DNA from: Pseudoxanthomonas sp. SE1
GTDB taxonomy: Bacteria; Pseudomonadota; Gammaproteobacteria; Xanthomonadales; Xanthomonadaceae
Reading direction: 5' to 3'
DNA length: 64,000 nt
Assembly: GCF_029542205.1 (NCBI RefSeq)
Contig: NZ_CP113783.1
Location: forward strand, 1,355,001 to 1,419,000
Below, in pieces: positions 52,211 through 60,464 of this stretch (positions within the stretch are counted from its first letter, which is position 1; each line of letters opens with the position of its first letter). The translations under genes were made by a program, and so were the position numbers. Below the pieces are notes generated by a model. It did no database searches, was not told where the DNA came from, and saw nothing but the letters and a program-made list of their open reading frames with translations.

Positions 52211-54028
52211 ATGGGATCGCTGGCGGTCATTGACTGGACCATCGTCGCCGCCTATCTGGTGGCGACCCTGCTGGTGGGAGCGTGGGTGTCCCGGTCCGCG
52301 GGGCGTTCGCTCGAGTCCTACTTCCTGGCCGACCGTGCATTGCCGTGGTGGTGGCTGGGCACCTCGATGGCCGCGACCACCTTCGCCGCCGATACGCCGC
52401 TGGTGGTTTCAGGCCTGGTTGCCAAGCATGGCGTGGCAGGCAACTGGTTGTGGTGGTCGTGGGCCATTTCGCACGTGTCGGTCGCGGTGGTGTTCGCCGC
52501 GCTGTGGCGGCGCTCGCGGGTCCTCACCGACGCCGAACTGCTGGAGCTGCGCTACTGCGGCCGCTCGGGCGCATGGTTGCGCGGATTCAAGGCGGCGTTC
52601 TTCGCGATCCTCATCAACGCCATCATCCTGGGCTGGGTGGTGCGCGCGATGGTGAAGATCGCGGCGCCGTTCGTGGACTGGACAGCGTGGTTGGGTGCGG
52701 ATGCAGTGGCGTCGTTCGCCGCGATCTGGCCGGATGCGCTGCTGATCGGCACGCCGGGCGACACGCTCACGGTGCTGGTGCTGTTCTGCCTGATCGGTGC
52801 CTATTCAAGCCTGGGCGGCATCCGTGGCGTGATCCTGACGGATCTGCTGCAGTTCGGCATGGCGCTGGCCGGTGGCGTGCTGTTCGCATGGCTGGCCGTG
52901 GACCATGTGGGTGGACTCGCAGGTCTGCGCGAAGGGCTTGCCCGGCACTACGACGTGCCGCAGTTGCTTGCGTTCGTGCCTGCAGCGGATGCCGCGTGGC
53001 TGCCGGTGCAGGTGTTCCTGGTCTATGTGGCGGTGCAATGGTGGGCGCAGTACTATAGCGACGGCAGTGGCTACCTGGCGCAGCGGATATTCACCGCGCG
53101 CGATGAGCGGCATGCCGTGGGCGGCGCGCTGTGGTTCGCCGTGCTGAACTACGCGGTTCGCAGTTGGCCTTGGGTACTGGTGGCGCTGGTGGCGCTGGTG
53201 GTATTCCCGCTGGGCATGGAAGGCGAGGGCGCGGCGGCGATCGTTGCCGGGGATCGCGAGATGGCGTACCCGGTGCTGATGGCACAGCTGTTGCCGGCGG
53301 GCGCGCTGGGCCTGCTGTTCGCCTCGCTGCTGGCGGCCTTCATGAGCACGGTGGATACGCACCTCAACTGGGGCGCCAGTTACCTCACCCATGATCTCTA
53401 TCGGCGCTTCCTGCGTCCGGACGCCAGCCAGGCACGCCTGGTGTGGGTCAGTCGCGTGTCCGTCGCGCTGCTGACGGCCATGGGCGTGCTGGTGGCCTCC
53501 CAGATCGACAGCATCGAACAGGCATGGCGCTTCTTCATCGCACTGGGCGCAGGCCTTGGGTTGCCCTCGATGTTGCGCTGGTTCTGGTGGCGGGCCAACG
53601 CATGGACCGAGATCGCGGGGATCGTGTCGGCCGTGGTGTCTTCCGTGGTGCTGTACCGTGGTTTCCCGCAGGTGCGGGCGGAATATCTGCTGCTGGCCAT
53701 CGTAGGCATCTCCACCTCCAGCGCGCTGCTGGCGACGTTCCTCACCCCGCCCGTGCCCAGGGAACACCTCGCCGCTTTCACGCGACGCGTGCGTCCGCCA
53801 GGCTGGTGGCGCGATCTTCCGGATGCGGCGCCCAGGCGCTCGCTCGCGTGGTTGGGACTGGCGTGGCTGGCCGGCAATACCGGCGTGTTCGCGCTGATGT
53901 TCGGCATCGGCTCCCTGCTGCTGGGAACCCCCACGGTCGGCGCAATCCTGATCATCGTGGGCGGCGCATCGCTTGTGGCCACGTTGTGGAGCAGCGGGCG
54001 CTACCGGAAAGCCTCGGGCCTGGACTAG
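52211..54028 (+). CDS. sodium:solute symporter (SSS family)
   Basis: 605 aa with about 13-14 transmembrane helices. The opening WTIVAAYLVATLLVGAWVSR and the following FLADRALPWWWLGTSMAATT are characteristic of the SLC5/SSS family. GTSMAATTFAADTPLVVSGL and TVDTHLNWGASYLTHDLYRR are the Na+ site regions, the latter near helix 8. The ATG at 52211 has no clear ribosome site; a TTG five codons earlier is possible. The substrate, perhaps a sugar, amino acid or monocarboxylate, cannot be told. Confidence 0.86.
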   Translation: MGSLAVIDWTIVAAYLVATLLVGAWVSRSAGRSLESYFLADRALPWWWLGTSMAATTFAADTPLVVSGLVAKHGVAGNWLWWSWAISHVSVAVVFAALWRRSRVLTDAELLELRYCGRSGAWLRGFKAAFFAILINAIILGWVVRAMVKIAAPFVDWTAWLGADAVASFAAIWPDALLIGTPGDTLTVLVLFCLIGAYSSLGGIRGVILTDLLQFGMALAGGVLFAWLAVDHVGGLAGLREGLARHYDVPQLLAFVPAADAAWLPVQVFLVYVAVQWWAQYYSDGSGYLAQRIFTARDERHAVGGALWFAVLNYAVRSWPWVLVALVALVVFPLGMEGEGAAAIVAGDREMAYPVLMAQLLPAGALGLLFASLLAAFMSTVDTHLNWGASYLTHDLYRRFLRPDASQARLVWVSRVSVALLTAMGVLVASQIDSIEQAWRFFIALGAGLGLPSMLRWFWWRANAWTEIAGIVSAVVSSVVLYRGFPQVRAEYLLLAIVGISTSSALLATFLTPPVPREHLAAFTRRVRPPGWWRDLPDAAPRRSLAWLGLAWLAGNTGVFALMFGIGSLLLGTPTVGAILIIVGGASLVATLWSSGRYRKASGLD

Positions 54029-54145
54029 CCACGGAGAGGCGCGCGGGCACAGCGTTCCCTTTTTGTCGGCCGGTGTCCCATCCATGAGGTTGGCCGGTAC
54101 GATGCGGGCACGCACAATCCGCGGCCCCTCGCAGAAGACCCCGCC

Positions 54146-55489
54146 ATGTCCGTCCGTCCCAGCGCCCTGGCGCTGACCCCGTTGCTGCTGTTCCTCGCAT
54201 TGTTCTTCGGTGCGGGCCTGTACTTCACCGCGCAGGGCGAGGCGATGGGGTTCTATCAGCTGCGCGCGCCCGTCGCGATCCTGCCGGCGCTGGCGCTCGG
54301 CGTATGGCTGGCGCGTCGTCGTGGCCTGCCTGCGCAGCAGACGCTGCTGGCCGGCATGGGCGACAGCAACGTCATGCTGATGTGCCTGATCTTCCTGCTG
54401 GCGGGCGCGTTCGCCACGGTGTCCAAGGCGATCGGCGCGGTCGATGCAGTGGTGGCGCTGGGCCTGGGCGCCTTGCCGGCGAGCCTGATCCTGCCGGGGT
54501 TGTTCCTCGCGGCCGCGTTCGTCTCGCTGTCGATCGGTACCTCGATGGGCACGGTGGCGGCCGTGGTGCCCATCGCACTGGGCGTCGCCGATGCCGCAGG
54601 GCTGGACCGGGTGCTGGTGGTCGGCGCGGTGCTGGGTGGCGCCATGTTCGGCGACAACCTGTCGATCATCTCGGACACCACCATCGCCGCCACGCGCAGC
54701 CAAGGCGCGGAGATGCGCGACAAGTTCCGCGAAAACTTCAAGATCGCATTGCCGGCCGCCATCGCAACGCTCGTGGTTCTGGCAACGCTGGGCGACGTGG
54801 CGCCGGTGGCTGCGCCCGATGCGGCGTCACCCTGGCTGGTGTTGCCCTACGTGCTGGTCCTCGGGTTGGCGCTGGCAGGACTGGATGTGGTGCTGGTGCT
54901 GGCCATCGGGCTGGTCGCAGCGGGCGTCTTCGGTTTCGTGCTGGCGGACGATTACGACGCGGTTTCCTACGTGGGCGACATTTACATGGGCTTCGAGGGC
55001 ATGGTCGAGATCACGCTGCTGTCCATCCTCATCGGTGGCCTGGCCGCCCTGATCAAGGCCGCGGGAGGCCTGGACTGGCTGGCGCAGGTTATCGCGAAGT
55101 TCGCGCGGGGGCATACGGGGCGCCGGTCCGGCGAAATCAGCATCGCGGCGCTCGCAGCGGGCACCGACGCGCTGACGGCGAACAACACCGTCGCGATCCT
55201 GGTCACCGGGAGCCTGGCCAGGGACATCGCCCAGCGCCACGGCATCAGTCCCCGGCGGGCGGCGAGCATGCTCGACATCTTCGCCTGTGTGGTGCAAGGC
55301 GTACTGCCCTACGGCGCACAGATCCTGCTGGCGGCCTCGCTGGCAGCGGTGTCGCCACTGGCGCTGGCCGGCAGCGTGCATTACTGCTGGTGGCTGGCAG
55401 TATCGGCACTGGTGTTCATCGTCTGGTCGACGCGCCGCGCCGCCGGGGTCGCAGACCCGGCGCCACGCGATGAAGCGATGGGTCCATGA
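54146..55489 (+). CDS. Na+/H+ antiporter NhaC-family transporter
   Basis: 447 aa with about 11-12 helices. GMGDSNVMLMCLIFLLAGAF and SIGTSMGTVAAVVPIALGVA together with GGAMFGDNLSIISDTTIAAT and GTDALTANNTVAILVTGSLA match the NhaC/ion transporter superfamily, which exchanges Na+ for H+ or carries lactate/malate. It lies 117 bases after the symporter in the same direction and ends at a strong bidirectional terminator. Confidence 0.87.
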   Translation: MSVRPSALALTPLLLFLALFFGAGLYFTAQGEAMGFYQLRAPVAILPALALGVWLARRRGLPAQQTLLAGMGDSNVMLMCLIFLLAGAFATVSKAIGAVDAVVALGLGALPASLILPGLFLAAAFVSLSIGTSMGTVAAVVPIALGVADAAGLDRVLVVGAVLGGAMFGDNLSIISDTTIAATRSQGAEMRDKFRENFKIALPAAIATLVVLATLGDVAPVAAPDAASPWLVLPYVLVLGLALAGLDVVLVLAIGLVAAGVFGFVLADDYDAVSYVGDIYMGFEGMVEITLLSILIGGLAALIKAAGGLDWLAQVIAKFARGHTGRRSGEISIAALAAGTDALTANNTVAILVTGSLARDIAQRHGISPRRAASMLDIFACVVQGVLPYGAQILLAASLAAVSPLALAGSVHYCWWLAVSALVFIVWSTRRAAGVADPAPRDEAMGP

Positions 55490-55519
55490 AAAAAGGGGCG
55501 CCAAGGCGCCCCTTTTCTT
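55489..55519. terminator. bidirectional intrinsic terminator between nhaC-type and Bax-inhibitor genes
   Basis: AAAAGGGGCGCC and GGCGCCCCTTTT form a 12-bp stem with an AA loop, with an A-run on the left and CTTT on the right, so U-tracts follow the hairpin in both directions. It separates the convergent genes ending at 55489 and 55535. Confidence 0.9.
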
Positions 55520-55534
55520 TGGCGAACAATGGAA

Positions 55535-56299
55535 TCAGTCGCGCGATTGCAGTTTCGACAGCAGGCGCAGCAGTTCCAGGTACAGCCACACCAGCGTGAC
55601 CATCAGGCCGAACGCGCCATACCACTCCATGTACTTCGGCGCGCCCTGCTCGACGCCGGTTTCGATGAAGTCGAAATCCAGCACCAGGTTAAGCGAGGCG
55701 ATGACCACGACGAACAGGCTGAAGCCGATGCCGATGAGGCCGGATTCGTGGATCAGCGGAATCTTGATGCCGAAGAAGCCCAGCGCGATGCTCGCCAGAT
55801 AGACCAGTGCGATGCCGCCGGTGGCGGCGACCACGCCCAGCTTGAAGTTCTCGGTGGCCTTGATCAGGCCGCTGCGGTAGGCGAACAGCAGCGCGAACAG
55901 GATGCCGAAGGTCAGCATCACCGCCTGCATCACGATGCCGCCGAACTGCGCGTTGTAGACCGCCGAGATGGCGCCCAGGAAGAATCCTTCGACCAGCGCA
56001 TACAGCGGCGCGGTGACGGGCGACCAGGTCTTCTTGAAGACGGTGATCAGCGCCAGCACCAGGCCGCCGATGGCGCCACCCCACATGTACACCGCGAAGC
56101 CGGGAGCGGGCAGGCCGTCCGGACCGAGCGCCTGGTTCCACGAGAATGCCGCGGTCAACACGGTCAGCAGCAACAGGATGCCGGTCTTGTTGATCGTGCC
56201 GTTGAGCGTCATCGCCCCGCCGTCGCGCGAGACGACCGTCCCGCTGCCAAGGTCGAGGAAGGTGGATTCCTTCAATGCCGGATTGCCGCTGCGCATCAT
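55535..56299 (-). CDS. Bax inhibitor-1/YccA family protein
   Basis: 254 aa with seven hydrophobic helices after an N-terminal cytoplasmic segment (MMRSGNPALKESTF). The family's conserved tail FDFIETGVEQGAPKYMEWYG is present, followed by LMVTLVWLYLELLRLLSKL. GAGGGAAC precedes the first ATG at 56299. In bacteria, YccA-like members interact with FtsH; a role as ion channel is debated. Confidence 0.92.
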   Translation of the reverse strand: MMRSGNPALKESTFLDLGSGTVVSRDGGAMTLNGTINKTGILLLLTVLTAAFSWNQALGPDGLPAPGFAVYMWGGAIGGLVLALITVFKKTWSPVTAPLYALVEGFFLGAISAVYNAQFGGIVMQAVMLTFGILFALLFAYRSGLIKATENFKLGVVAATGGIALVYLASIALGFFGIKIPLIHESGLIGIGFSLFVVVIASLNLVLDFDFIETGVEQGAPKYMEWYGAFGLMVTLVWLYLELLRLLSKLQSRD

Positions 56300-56375
56300 C
56301 GTTCCCTCATGTGGTTGCCGGACGTCTGTCCCCAGTGCCTGAGCATATCGCAAGCGATGGATCATCAGGTTTCGT

Positions 56376-56404
56376 TTGACAGCAAGGCCGCAGGTTCCGA
56401 CAAT
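56376..56404 (+). promoter_or_regulatory. sigma70 promoter of the tRNA cluster
   Basis: A perfect TTGACA at 56376-56381 and GACAAT at 56399-56404 with 17 bases between. The start point would be near 56411, about 37 bases before tRNA-Pro. It lies in the gap divergent from the Bax-inhibitor gene. Confidence 0.6.
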
Positions 56405-56447
56405 ACGCGACCTCGTTGGCGTCCAGACGCCACGCCGGGACCCTCGT

Positions 56448-56524
56448 CGGGGTATAGCGCAGTCTGGTAGCGCATCTGCTTTGGGAGCAGAGGGTCGGGG
56501 GTTCGAATCCCTCTACCCCGACCA
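56448..56524 (+). tRNA. tRNA-Pro (TGG)
   Basis: 77 bases including encoded CCA. Acceptor CGGGGTA pairs with TACCCCG; anticodon stem CTGCT/AGCAG encloses the loop with TGG; T-arm GGGGGTTCGAATCCCTC. First of three clustered tRNAs. Confidence 0.96.
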
Positions 56525-56580
56525 GTCTGATGTGCTGCCAGTATGTTCCGGCAGGGCGGGGATGCGACAATCCGGACCGG

Positions 56581-56657
56581 GCGCCCGTAGCTCAACCGGA
56601 TAGAGCACCGGCCTTCTAAGCCGGCGGTTACAGGTTCGAGTCCTGTCGGGCGCGCCA
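56581..56657 (+). tRNA. tRNA-Arg (TCT)
   Basis: 77 bases including CCA. Acceptor GCGCCCG pairs with CGGGCGC; anticodon stem CCGGC/GCCGG encloses CTTCTAA with anticodon TCT; T-arm CAGGTTCGAGTCCTG. Decodes the rare AGA codon. Confidence 0.96.
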
Positions 56658-56692
56658 CTTCCGGTGCGGACCGGAAGGATGCAGGTTTCAGT

Positions 56693-56770
56693 GGTGGCTG
56701 TAGCTCAGCTGGTTAGAGTACTGGATTGTGATTCCAGATGTCGGGGGTTCGAGTCCCCTCAGCCACCCCA
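56693..56770 (+). tRNA. tRNA-His (GTG), target site of the mobile element
   Basis: 78 bases including the extra 5' G and CCA. Acceptor GTGGCTG pairs with CAGCCAC and the extra G faces the discriminator C. Anticodon stem CTGGA/TCCAG encloses TTGTGAT with GTG. Its last 12 bases overlap the end of the serine recombinase gene on the other strand, so the element is inserted at the 3' end of this tRNA and restores it. Confidence 0.96.
56740..56770. other. probable attachment site (attL/attR) at the tRNA-His 3' end
   Basis: The mobile element starts at or within the T-arm and acceptor end of tRNA-His (GGGGGTTCGAGTCCCC and following). Integration that keeps the tRNA intact requires the incoming DNA to carry these 3' bases. 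The exact core and the partner site, which should be a copy of this 3' end to the right of 64000, are not visible. Confidence 0.6.
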
Positions 56771-58330
56771 TTTTTCTCTTCTATGAACCACGGTTCCCGC
56801 CCCAGCCACCGCGACAATTGCGCTGGGGATGTAGTCGATAGCCGCTGAATCTGCGCGGACGACGATCCCCCCGATGAATGACTGGTAGAAATTGCGCAGC
56901 CGGGCCGCGCTGCCGCTTTCCGTGAACAGGCTGCGCATTTCGGCCGCCAAGGTGTCCAGGTCGCCGGTGTCGATCGCCTGGGCGGGTGCCTCTTCGGAGT
57001 CCAGGGCCGCGATCTGCGCTTCCAGGCTCTTGGCCTGGGCGTTGTTCTCGCGCAGCCGTTCGGTCAAGTCGCCCAGGTTGGGGGCATCCCGTCCCATCTC
57101 TTCCAGGACGTCGTACAGGCGACCGTTGCGGCGCTTCACGTCCGTCAGCTGGGCCACCAGGGCTTGCCGGCGCTGGCGCTGTTCCCGCTGCCACTCGCCG
57201 GCCGTTTCCACTAGCCCACGGGCCATTTCGGCGAGGGATTCCCGGTCCAGGATGCGCTTGAACACCACGTCCGTCAGGAAGGCGTCCAGGGAATCGGCTG
57301 GCCACCGGCGCTTGTCGCAGGCGTCATTCTGGCGCCCGCGTCGGCAGGTGTAATAGCTATACGTGCCGCCATTGCCGCGGCCAATCTCCACCACCAGCGA
57401 GCCGCCGCACTTCTCACAGCGCAACAGGCCCGAAAACACATGGGTGCTTCTGCTTGTGCCGCGCGCGCTCTTGCTCTCTGCCGTGATATCCAGACTTGCC
57501 TGCACTTCATCCCACAGGGCGCGGTCGATGATCGGTTCGTGGGCCGCCACGATGATCCATTCATCTTTCGGGCGCTCCACGCCGGCGCGACGATCGAAGC
57601 GGTTAAACACCGTCTGCCCCAGCGCTACAGGGTTGCGCAGCATGTGCAGCACATTGTCCTTCTTCCACAGCTTGCCGCGGTACCGAATGCCCAGGTCGTT
57701 TAGCTTCATGGCGATGGACTTGCCGCCCAGCCCGGCCTTGCTCATTTCGAACACGCGCCGCACGTTTACCGCCTCTTCTGGCAATGGGACCAGCTTGCGC
57801 CGCTTCGGATTGTCCGGGGCCGGGACCGACACGTATCCGTAGGGTGAGATGCCCCCGGAGTGATAGCCCTGCTCTGCGTTCCGCAGCAGCGAACGCTTCG
57901 TGTCCATTGCGGTCTGTCGTGACTTCATTTCATCGAACAGTTCCAGCACGCCGTCCATCATCCAGCCGGCATCGGTGGTGCGATCCACCGCCATATCCAG
58001 GTAGACCAGGCCGACGCCAGCACGGTCAAGCTGGCCCTTGAACAGGATGGCTTCGAACCGGTTGCGGGCGAAGCGAGCGCTTGACCAGGTGATGAAGTAG
58101 TCGACGCCCATCGTCACCGCGTATTCCACGGCGGCTTCGAAGGCAGGCCGGTTGCCGGCTTTGAACGCGCTGCGGCCTTCGTCCTGGAAAATGCGATCGA
58201 TTGTCGCGCCAAGATCCTCGGCGCGTCGGCGTGCGGCCTCGATCTGAGCTGGAATAGAAACCTCAGCCTCTGCCTGCTTTTTGTCGCTCACACGCGCGTA
58301 AACCACCGCGCGCTTCTTCGTCTCCATCAT
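56759..58330 (-). CDS. large serine recombinase (phage/ICE integrase type)
   Basis: 523 aa. Resolvase-type catalytic domain with the nucleophile Ser15 in VYARVSDKKQ and SSARFARNRFEAILFKGQLD; a recombinase domain (KAGLGGKSIAMKLNDLGIRY); a zinc ribbon (LRCEKCGGSL with TCRRGRQNDACDKRRW) and a coiled-coil C-terminal region. These features define large serine integrases that need no high-identity host arms. Its stop codon lies inside the 3' end of tRNA-His, so its last five codons are encoded by tRNA-adjacent DNA. It is coupled by ATGA to the small gene upstream. Confidence 0.9.
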   Translation of the reverse strand: MMETKKRAVVYARVSDKKQAEAEVSIPAQIEAARRRAEDLGATIDRIFQDEGRSAFKAGNRPAFEAAVEYAVTMGVDYFITWSSARFARNRFEAILFKGQLDRAGVGLVYLDMAVDRTTDAGWMMDGVLELFDEMKSRQTAMDTKRSLLRNAEQGYHSGGISPYGYVSVPAPDNPKRRKLVPLPEEAVNVRRVFEMSKAGLGGKSIAMKLNDLGIRYRGKLWKKDNVLHMLRNPVALGQTVFNRFDRRAGVERPKDEWIIVAAHEPIIDRALWDEVQASLDITAESKSARGTSRSTHVFSGLLRCEKCGGSLVVEIGRGNGGTYSYYTCRRGRQNDACDKRRWPADSLDAFLTDVVFKRILDRESLAEMARGLVETAGEWQREQRQRRQALVAQLTDVKRRNGRLYDVLEEMGRDAPNLGDLTERLRENNAQAKSLEAQIAALDSEEAPAQAIDTGDLDTLAAEMRSLFTESGSAARLRNFYQSFIGGIVVRADSAAIDYIPSAIVAVAGAGTVVHRREKWGG

Positions 58331-58779
58331 GCTGAAACGCCCCTGATGATGTGTTCAATCTGATGATCGGTCAGCGCCAAGCCGGTCAGCTTGGCCACTT
58401 CGTTGAAGATCTGTTTCTTGCTGAGCCCGCGCGCCGCCAGGGACCGCACCAGCTGATTGCGTTGATACCGATACAGCAGCGAAATATCCGGGATGGTGGT
58501 GCGGTTGCGGCCATCCATGAAGTCGCGGTTGGACGACATCACCGCCCACGCTGTCAGGAAGTTTTCGTAGCCGATTGCGTCAGCCACGCGCACCCACACG
58601 GCGCCCAGGCCGATCTGCCGCAGTTCTTCCACCCGGGGGTCGCGGTCGCCGGGCGTCACTGGCGCCGGCGCCGGCGGCGCCCAAAGGGCGCCAGCAAAAG
58701 CACTGCAACTGCCTGGAGACCCACCCCCCCCCCTGAGTCCAGGGCAAGCGAGGCCCTGCCGAGCCCCCCCCCTGGTCAC
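58327..58779 (-). CDS. possible Mor-like regulator upstream of the recombinase
   Basis: Frame of up to 150 aa from a GTG at 58779; the part from about 58659 (VTPGDRDPRVEELRQIGLGA) onward looks protein-like. TTIPDISLLYRYQRNQLVRS and LAARGLSKKQIFNEVAKLTG resemble the C-terminal helix-turn-helix of Mor/C-type phage activators, and LTDHQIEHIIRG follows. Its stop overlaps the recombinase start (ATGA). Upstream it runs into two poly-G tracts and an alternative frame that starts at 58894 or 58862. The N-terminus and start are therefore unresolved, and a frameshifted longer protein is possible. Confidence 0.45.
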   Translation of the reverse strand: MTRGGARQGLACPGLRGGGGSPGSCSAFAGALWAPPAPAPVTPGDRDPRVEELRQIGLGAVWVRVADAIGYENFLTAWAVMSSNRDFMDGRNRTTIPDISLLYRYQRNQLVRSLAARGLSKKQIFNEVAKLTGLALTDHQIEHIIRGVSA

Positions 58780-58894
58780 CTGCAGGACTGAGGCCCGGGG
58801 CAGGGTCGCCCTGGGCGGTGGACCTGGTCATTCCCGGATTCGAACTGCGGTTTTCGATGGACATCGGAGCGGCAACCCCTTGGCACACCGACAT
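58724..58894 (-). other. out-of-frame upstream coding segment with G9 and G10 tracts
   Basis: From an ATG at 58894 (MSVCQGVAAPMSIENRSSNP) a frame different from the Mor-like gene stays open over GMTRSTAQGDPAPGLSPAGD and crosses nine G (58764-58772) and ten G (58724-58733), then degenerates. Loss of one G in either tract would join it to the Mor-like frame. It may be a phase-variable 5' part of that gene or a sequencing frameshift. Confidence 0.4.
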
Positions 58895-59107
58895 TCTGGG
58901 GTAGCAGAGACCGTCTGAATTGCGGGTTCCTACAGACCCCGCAGTTCCACCAGGGGGCAGGGGAGGCCCAGGCGTTCAGATAGTTTGCCCGCTTTCAAGG
59001 CCGTTTCCGGGCACCTGCACCCCCGCCCGACAACACTAGCTTTCGGAGAGATCACGGGCGCGCGGTCTCGGATTTCTACACGCCGGCGCGTGGACGTGCA
59101 TGTGCGT
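58895..59107. other. gene-free stretch between recombinase module and tyrosine integrase
   Basis: 213 bases with no convincing gene. It contains a small palindrome CACGCCGGCGCGTG at 59079-59092 near the integrase stop, which might belong to an old attachment site or a terminator. No direct repeats of tRNA sequence were seen. Confidence 0.4.
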
Positions 59108-60175
59108 TCACGCCTTCACCGCGCGATCTAGCGAGCGCAGGGAATCCAGCAGCGGCCCCTTCATCTTGGCCAGCGGGTTGGCGCGATCGACTTCACGGCG
59201 CAGCTTGCGGGCCGCGATGTGGGCGTAGATCTCTGTGCTGTCTGCAGACGCGTGGCCCATCAGGGTCTGGTGCGTCACCTGGCTCACGTCATCCTCCGCA
59301 AGCTCAGCACCGAAGAGGTGACGCAGGGCGTGCGGGTGCGCGACGTCGACGGGCACGCCAGCTTCGGCGCATCGCTCTTTCACCATCTGCTGGATGTACG
59401 TGGCGCTGATGCGCCTGGCCTCGCCGTAGTAGTCCGCCGGCGACACGCTGTTGTTGTTCTGCGTGACGAACAGCACCCGATCGCCATCGGGCAACGTGCG
59501 CGGTATCGCGCGCATCTCTTCGTGGCCAAGGTAGGCGCGCAACAGCATGGCCGCTTCCCTGGGCACGGGCTGCAGGCGTTCGCGGTTTCCCTTCTCGACC
59601 ACTCGGATGGCCAGGGCTTCGCGTCGCTTGTCGTCGGTGTGCCACACCAGGGCCGATTCGTTGAGCGATCGCAGGCCACTGAGGCGGAAGCCGCAGCCCA
59701 TGAACAGCATCAGGATGCAGCTATCGCGCACGCCCAGCCAGGTGCTGATGTCGGGCGTCATCAGCAGCTTTTCCGCATGGTGCAGCTGCATGGCCTTCGG
59801 CAGCGGTCGACCCGCACGCGGTTGCACCAGGGCGGCCGCGGCGTTGGCCACGCCTGGCTGTGTGGAGCTCGCCCAGGCGAAGAAGCCGCGCAGTGCGGAC
59901 ACCAGCGGGCGACGCGCGCGCGGCGTCAGCTTCAGCGAATGCGAGTAGAGACCAGCGAACAGTTCCAGGTCGGCCAGCGTGGGCCGCATCGGATCCACCG
60001 TGTCTTCGGGCGCCAGCTTGGGATCCTTCGGCGGTTCGGTGACCCACGCGGCGTATCGCTCGAGGAAACAGCGGTACTTCGTGACGGTCGCTTTCGACCG
60101 GCCGTTGTTCATCTGCAGCCAGGTGCACCAGCGGTCCAGGGCTTCGTTGAACGCTTTCAGGGAGGGGTCGGGCAT
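59108..60175 (-). CDS. int: tyrosine-type phage integrase
   Basis: 355 aa. N-terminal SAM-like core-binding domain (about 1-120; NGRSKATVTKYRCFLERYAA), then the catalytic domain with Arg in MGCGFRLSGLRSLNESALVW, the HxxRH motif HPHALRHLFGAEL and the nucleophilic Tyr in TLMGHASADSTEIYAH. All catalytic residues are present. Upstream is a regulatory stretch with repeated CGTGGG motifs. It is the likely integrase of the prophage whose late genes end at 60977. Confidence 0.93.
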   Translation of the reverse strand: MPDPSLKAFNEALDRWCTWLQMNNGRSKATVTKYRCFLERYAAWVTEPPKDPKLAPEDTVDPMRPTLADLELFAGLYSHSLKLTPRARRPLVSALRGFFAWASSTQPGVANAAAALVQPRAGRPLPKAMQLHHAEKLLMTPDISTWLGVRDSCILMLFMGCGFRLSGLRSLNESALVWHTDDKRREALAIRVVEKGNRERLQPVPREAAMLLRAYLGHEEMRAIPRTLPDGDRVLFVTQNNNSVSPADYYGEARRISATYIQQMVKERCAEAGVPVDVAHPHALRHLFGAELAEDDVSQVTHQTLMGHASADSTEIYAHIAARKLRREVDRANPLAKMKGPLLDSLRSLDRAVKA

Positions 60176-60180
60176 TTCTG

Positions 60181-60464
60181 GCGTGGGAGCGTGGGAGGTT
60201 GCGGATTGTGATCAGAAGGTGAAGGCAATCAGCAACTTACCGTCCCACGTTCCCCCACGTTTACGGGTTTGCCGCAATTCAAAACGTGGGACGTGTTTTC
60301 AAACGATTGTTTGATTCGTGGGGATTCGCCCATCCCGCGTGTGACCGCCTCCCGCGCCCTTTCTCTTCTCTCTCTCTCTCAAATTGAAGAAGAAGAGAGA
60401 GATATAGAGGGCCCGGCGTCGATTTCGCATGGTGGGAGTTTTGGGTTGAAACGTGGGGATTTTC
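60181..60464. promoter_or_regulatory. cluster of CGTGGG motifs in the integrase control region
   Basis: CGTGGGA occurs twice at 60182-60197; ACGTGGGGGAACGTGGGA on the minus strand at 60243-60260; ACGTGGGACGTG at 60284-60295; CGTGGGGATT at 60317-60326 and 60452-60461. The last two are each followed, after 11 bases, by CGTGTGACC (60338-60346 and 60473-60481), so the bipartite pattern is repeated with identical spacing. Such arrays are typical of repressor or excisionase sites. Confidence 0.65.
60355..60415. repeat. pyrimidine/purine hairpin in the control region
   Basis: A CT-rich run (TTCTCTTCTCTCTCTCTCTC) is followed after AAATTGAAGA by a GA-rich run (AGAAGAGAGAGATATAGAGG) that can pair with it, flanked by CGCCC and GGGCCC. 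It may form a long stem or a triplex-prone structure. The rest of the 60176-60733 gap holds no gene I can support. Confidence 0.55.

Noticed and set aside
52805..54703. A 632-codon minus-strand frame over the symporter and antiporter
   Set aside because: A Gln/His/Arg-rich antisense frame with no domain; the plus-strand transporters have clear helices.
58829..58851. A tRNA T-arm-like sequence (GTTCGAATCC ... ACCA) on the minus strand, a possible second att site
   Set aside because: The T-stem does not pair (CGCAG against CCGGG) and it does not match the tRNA-His 3' end; it is read as coding.
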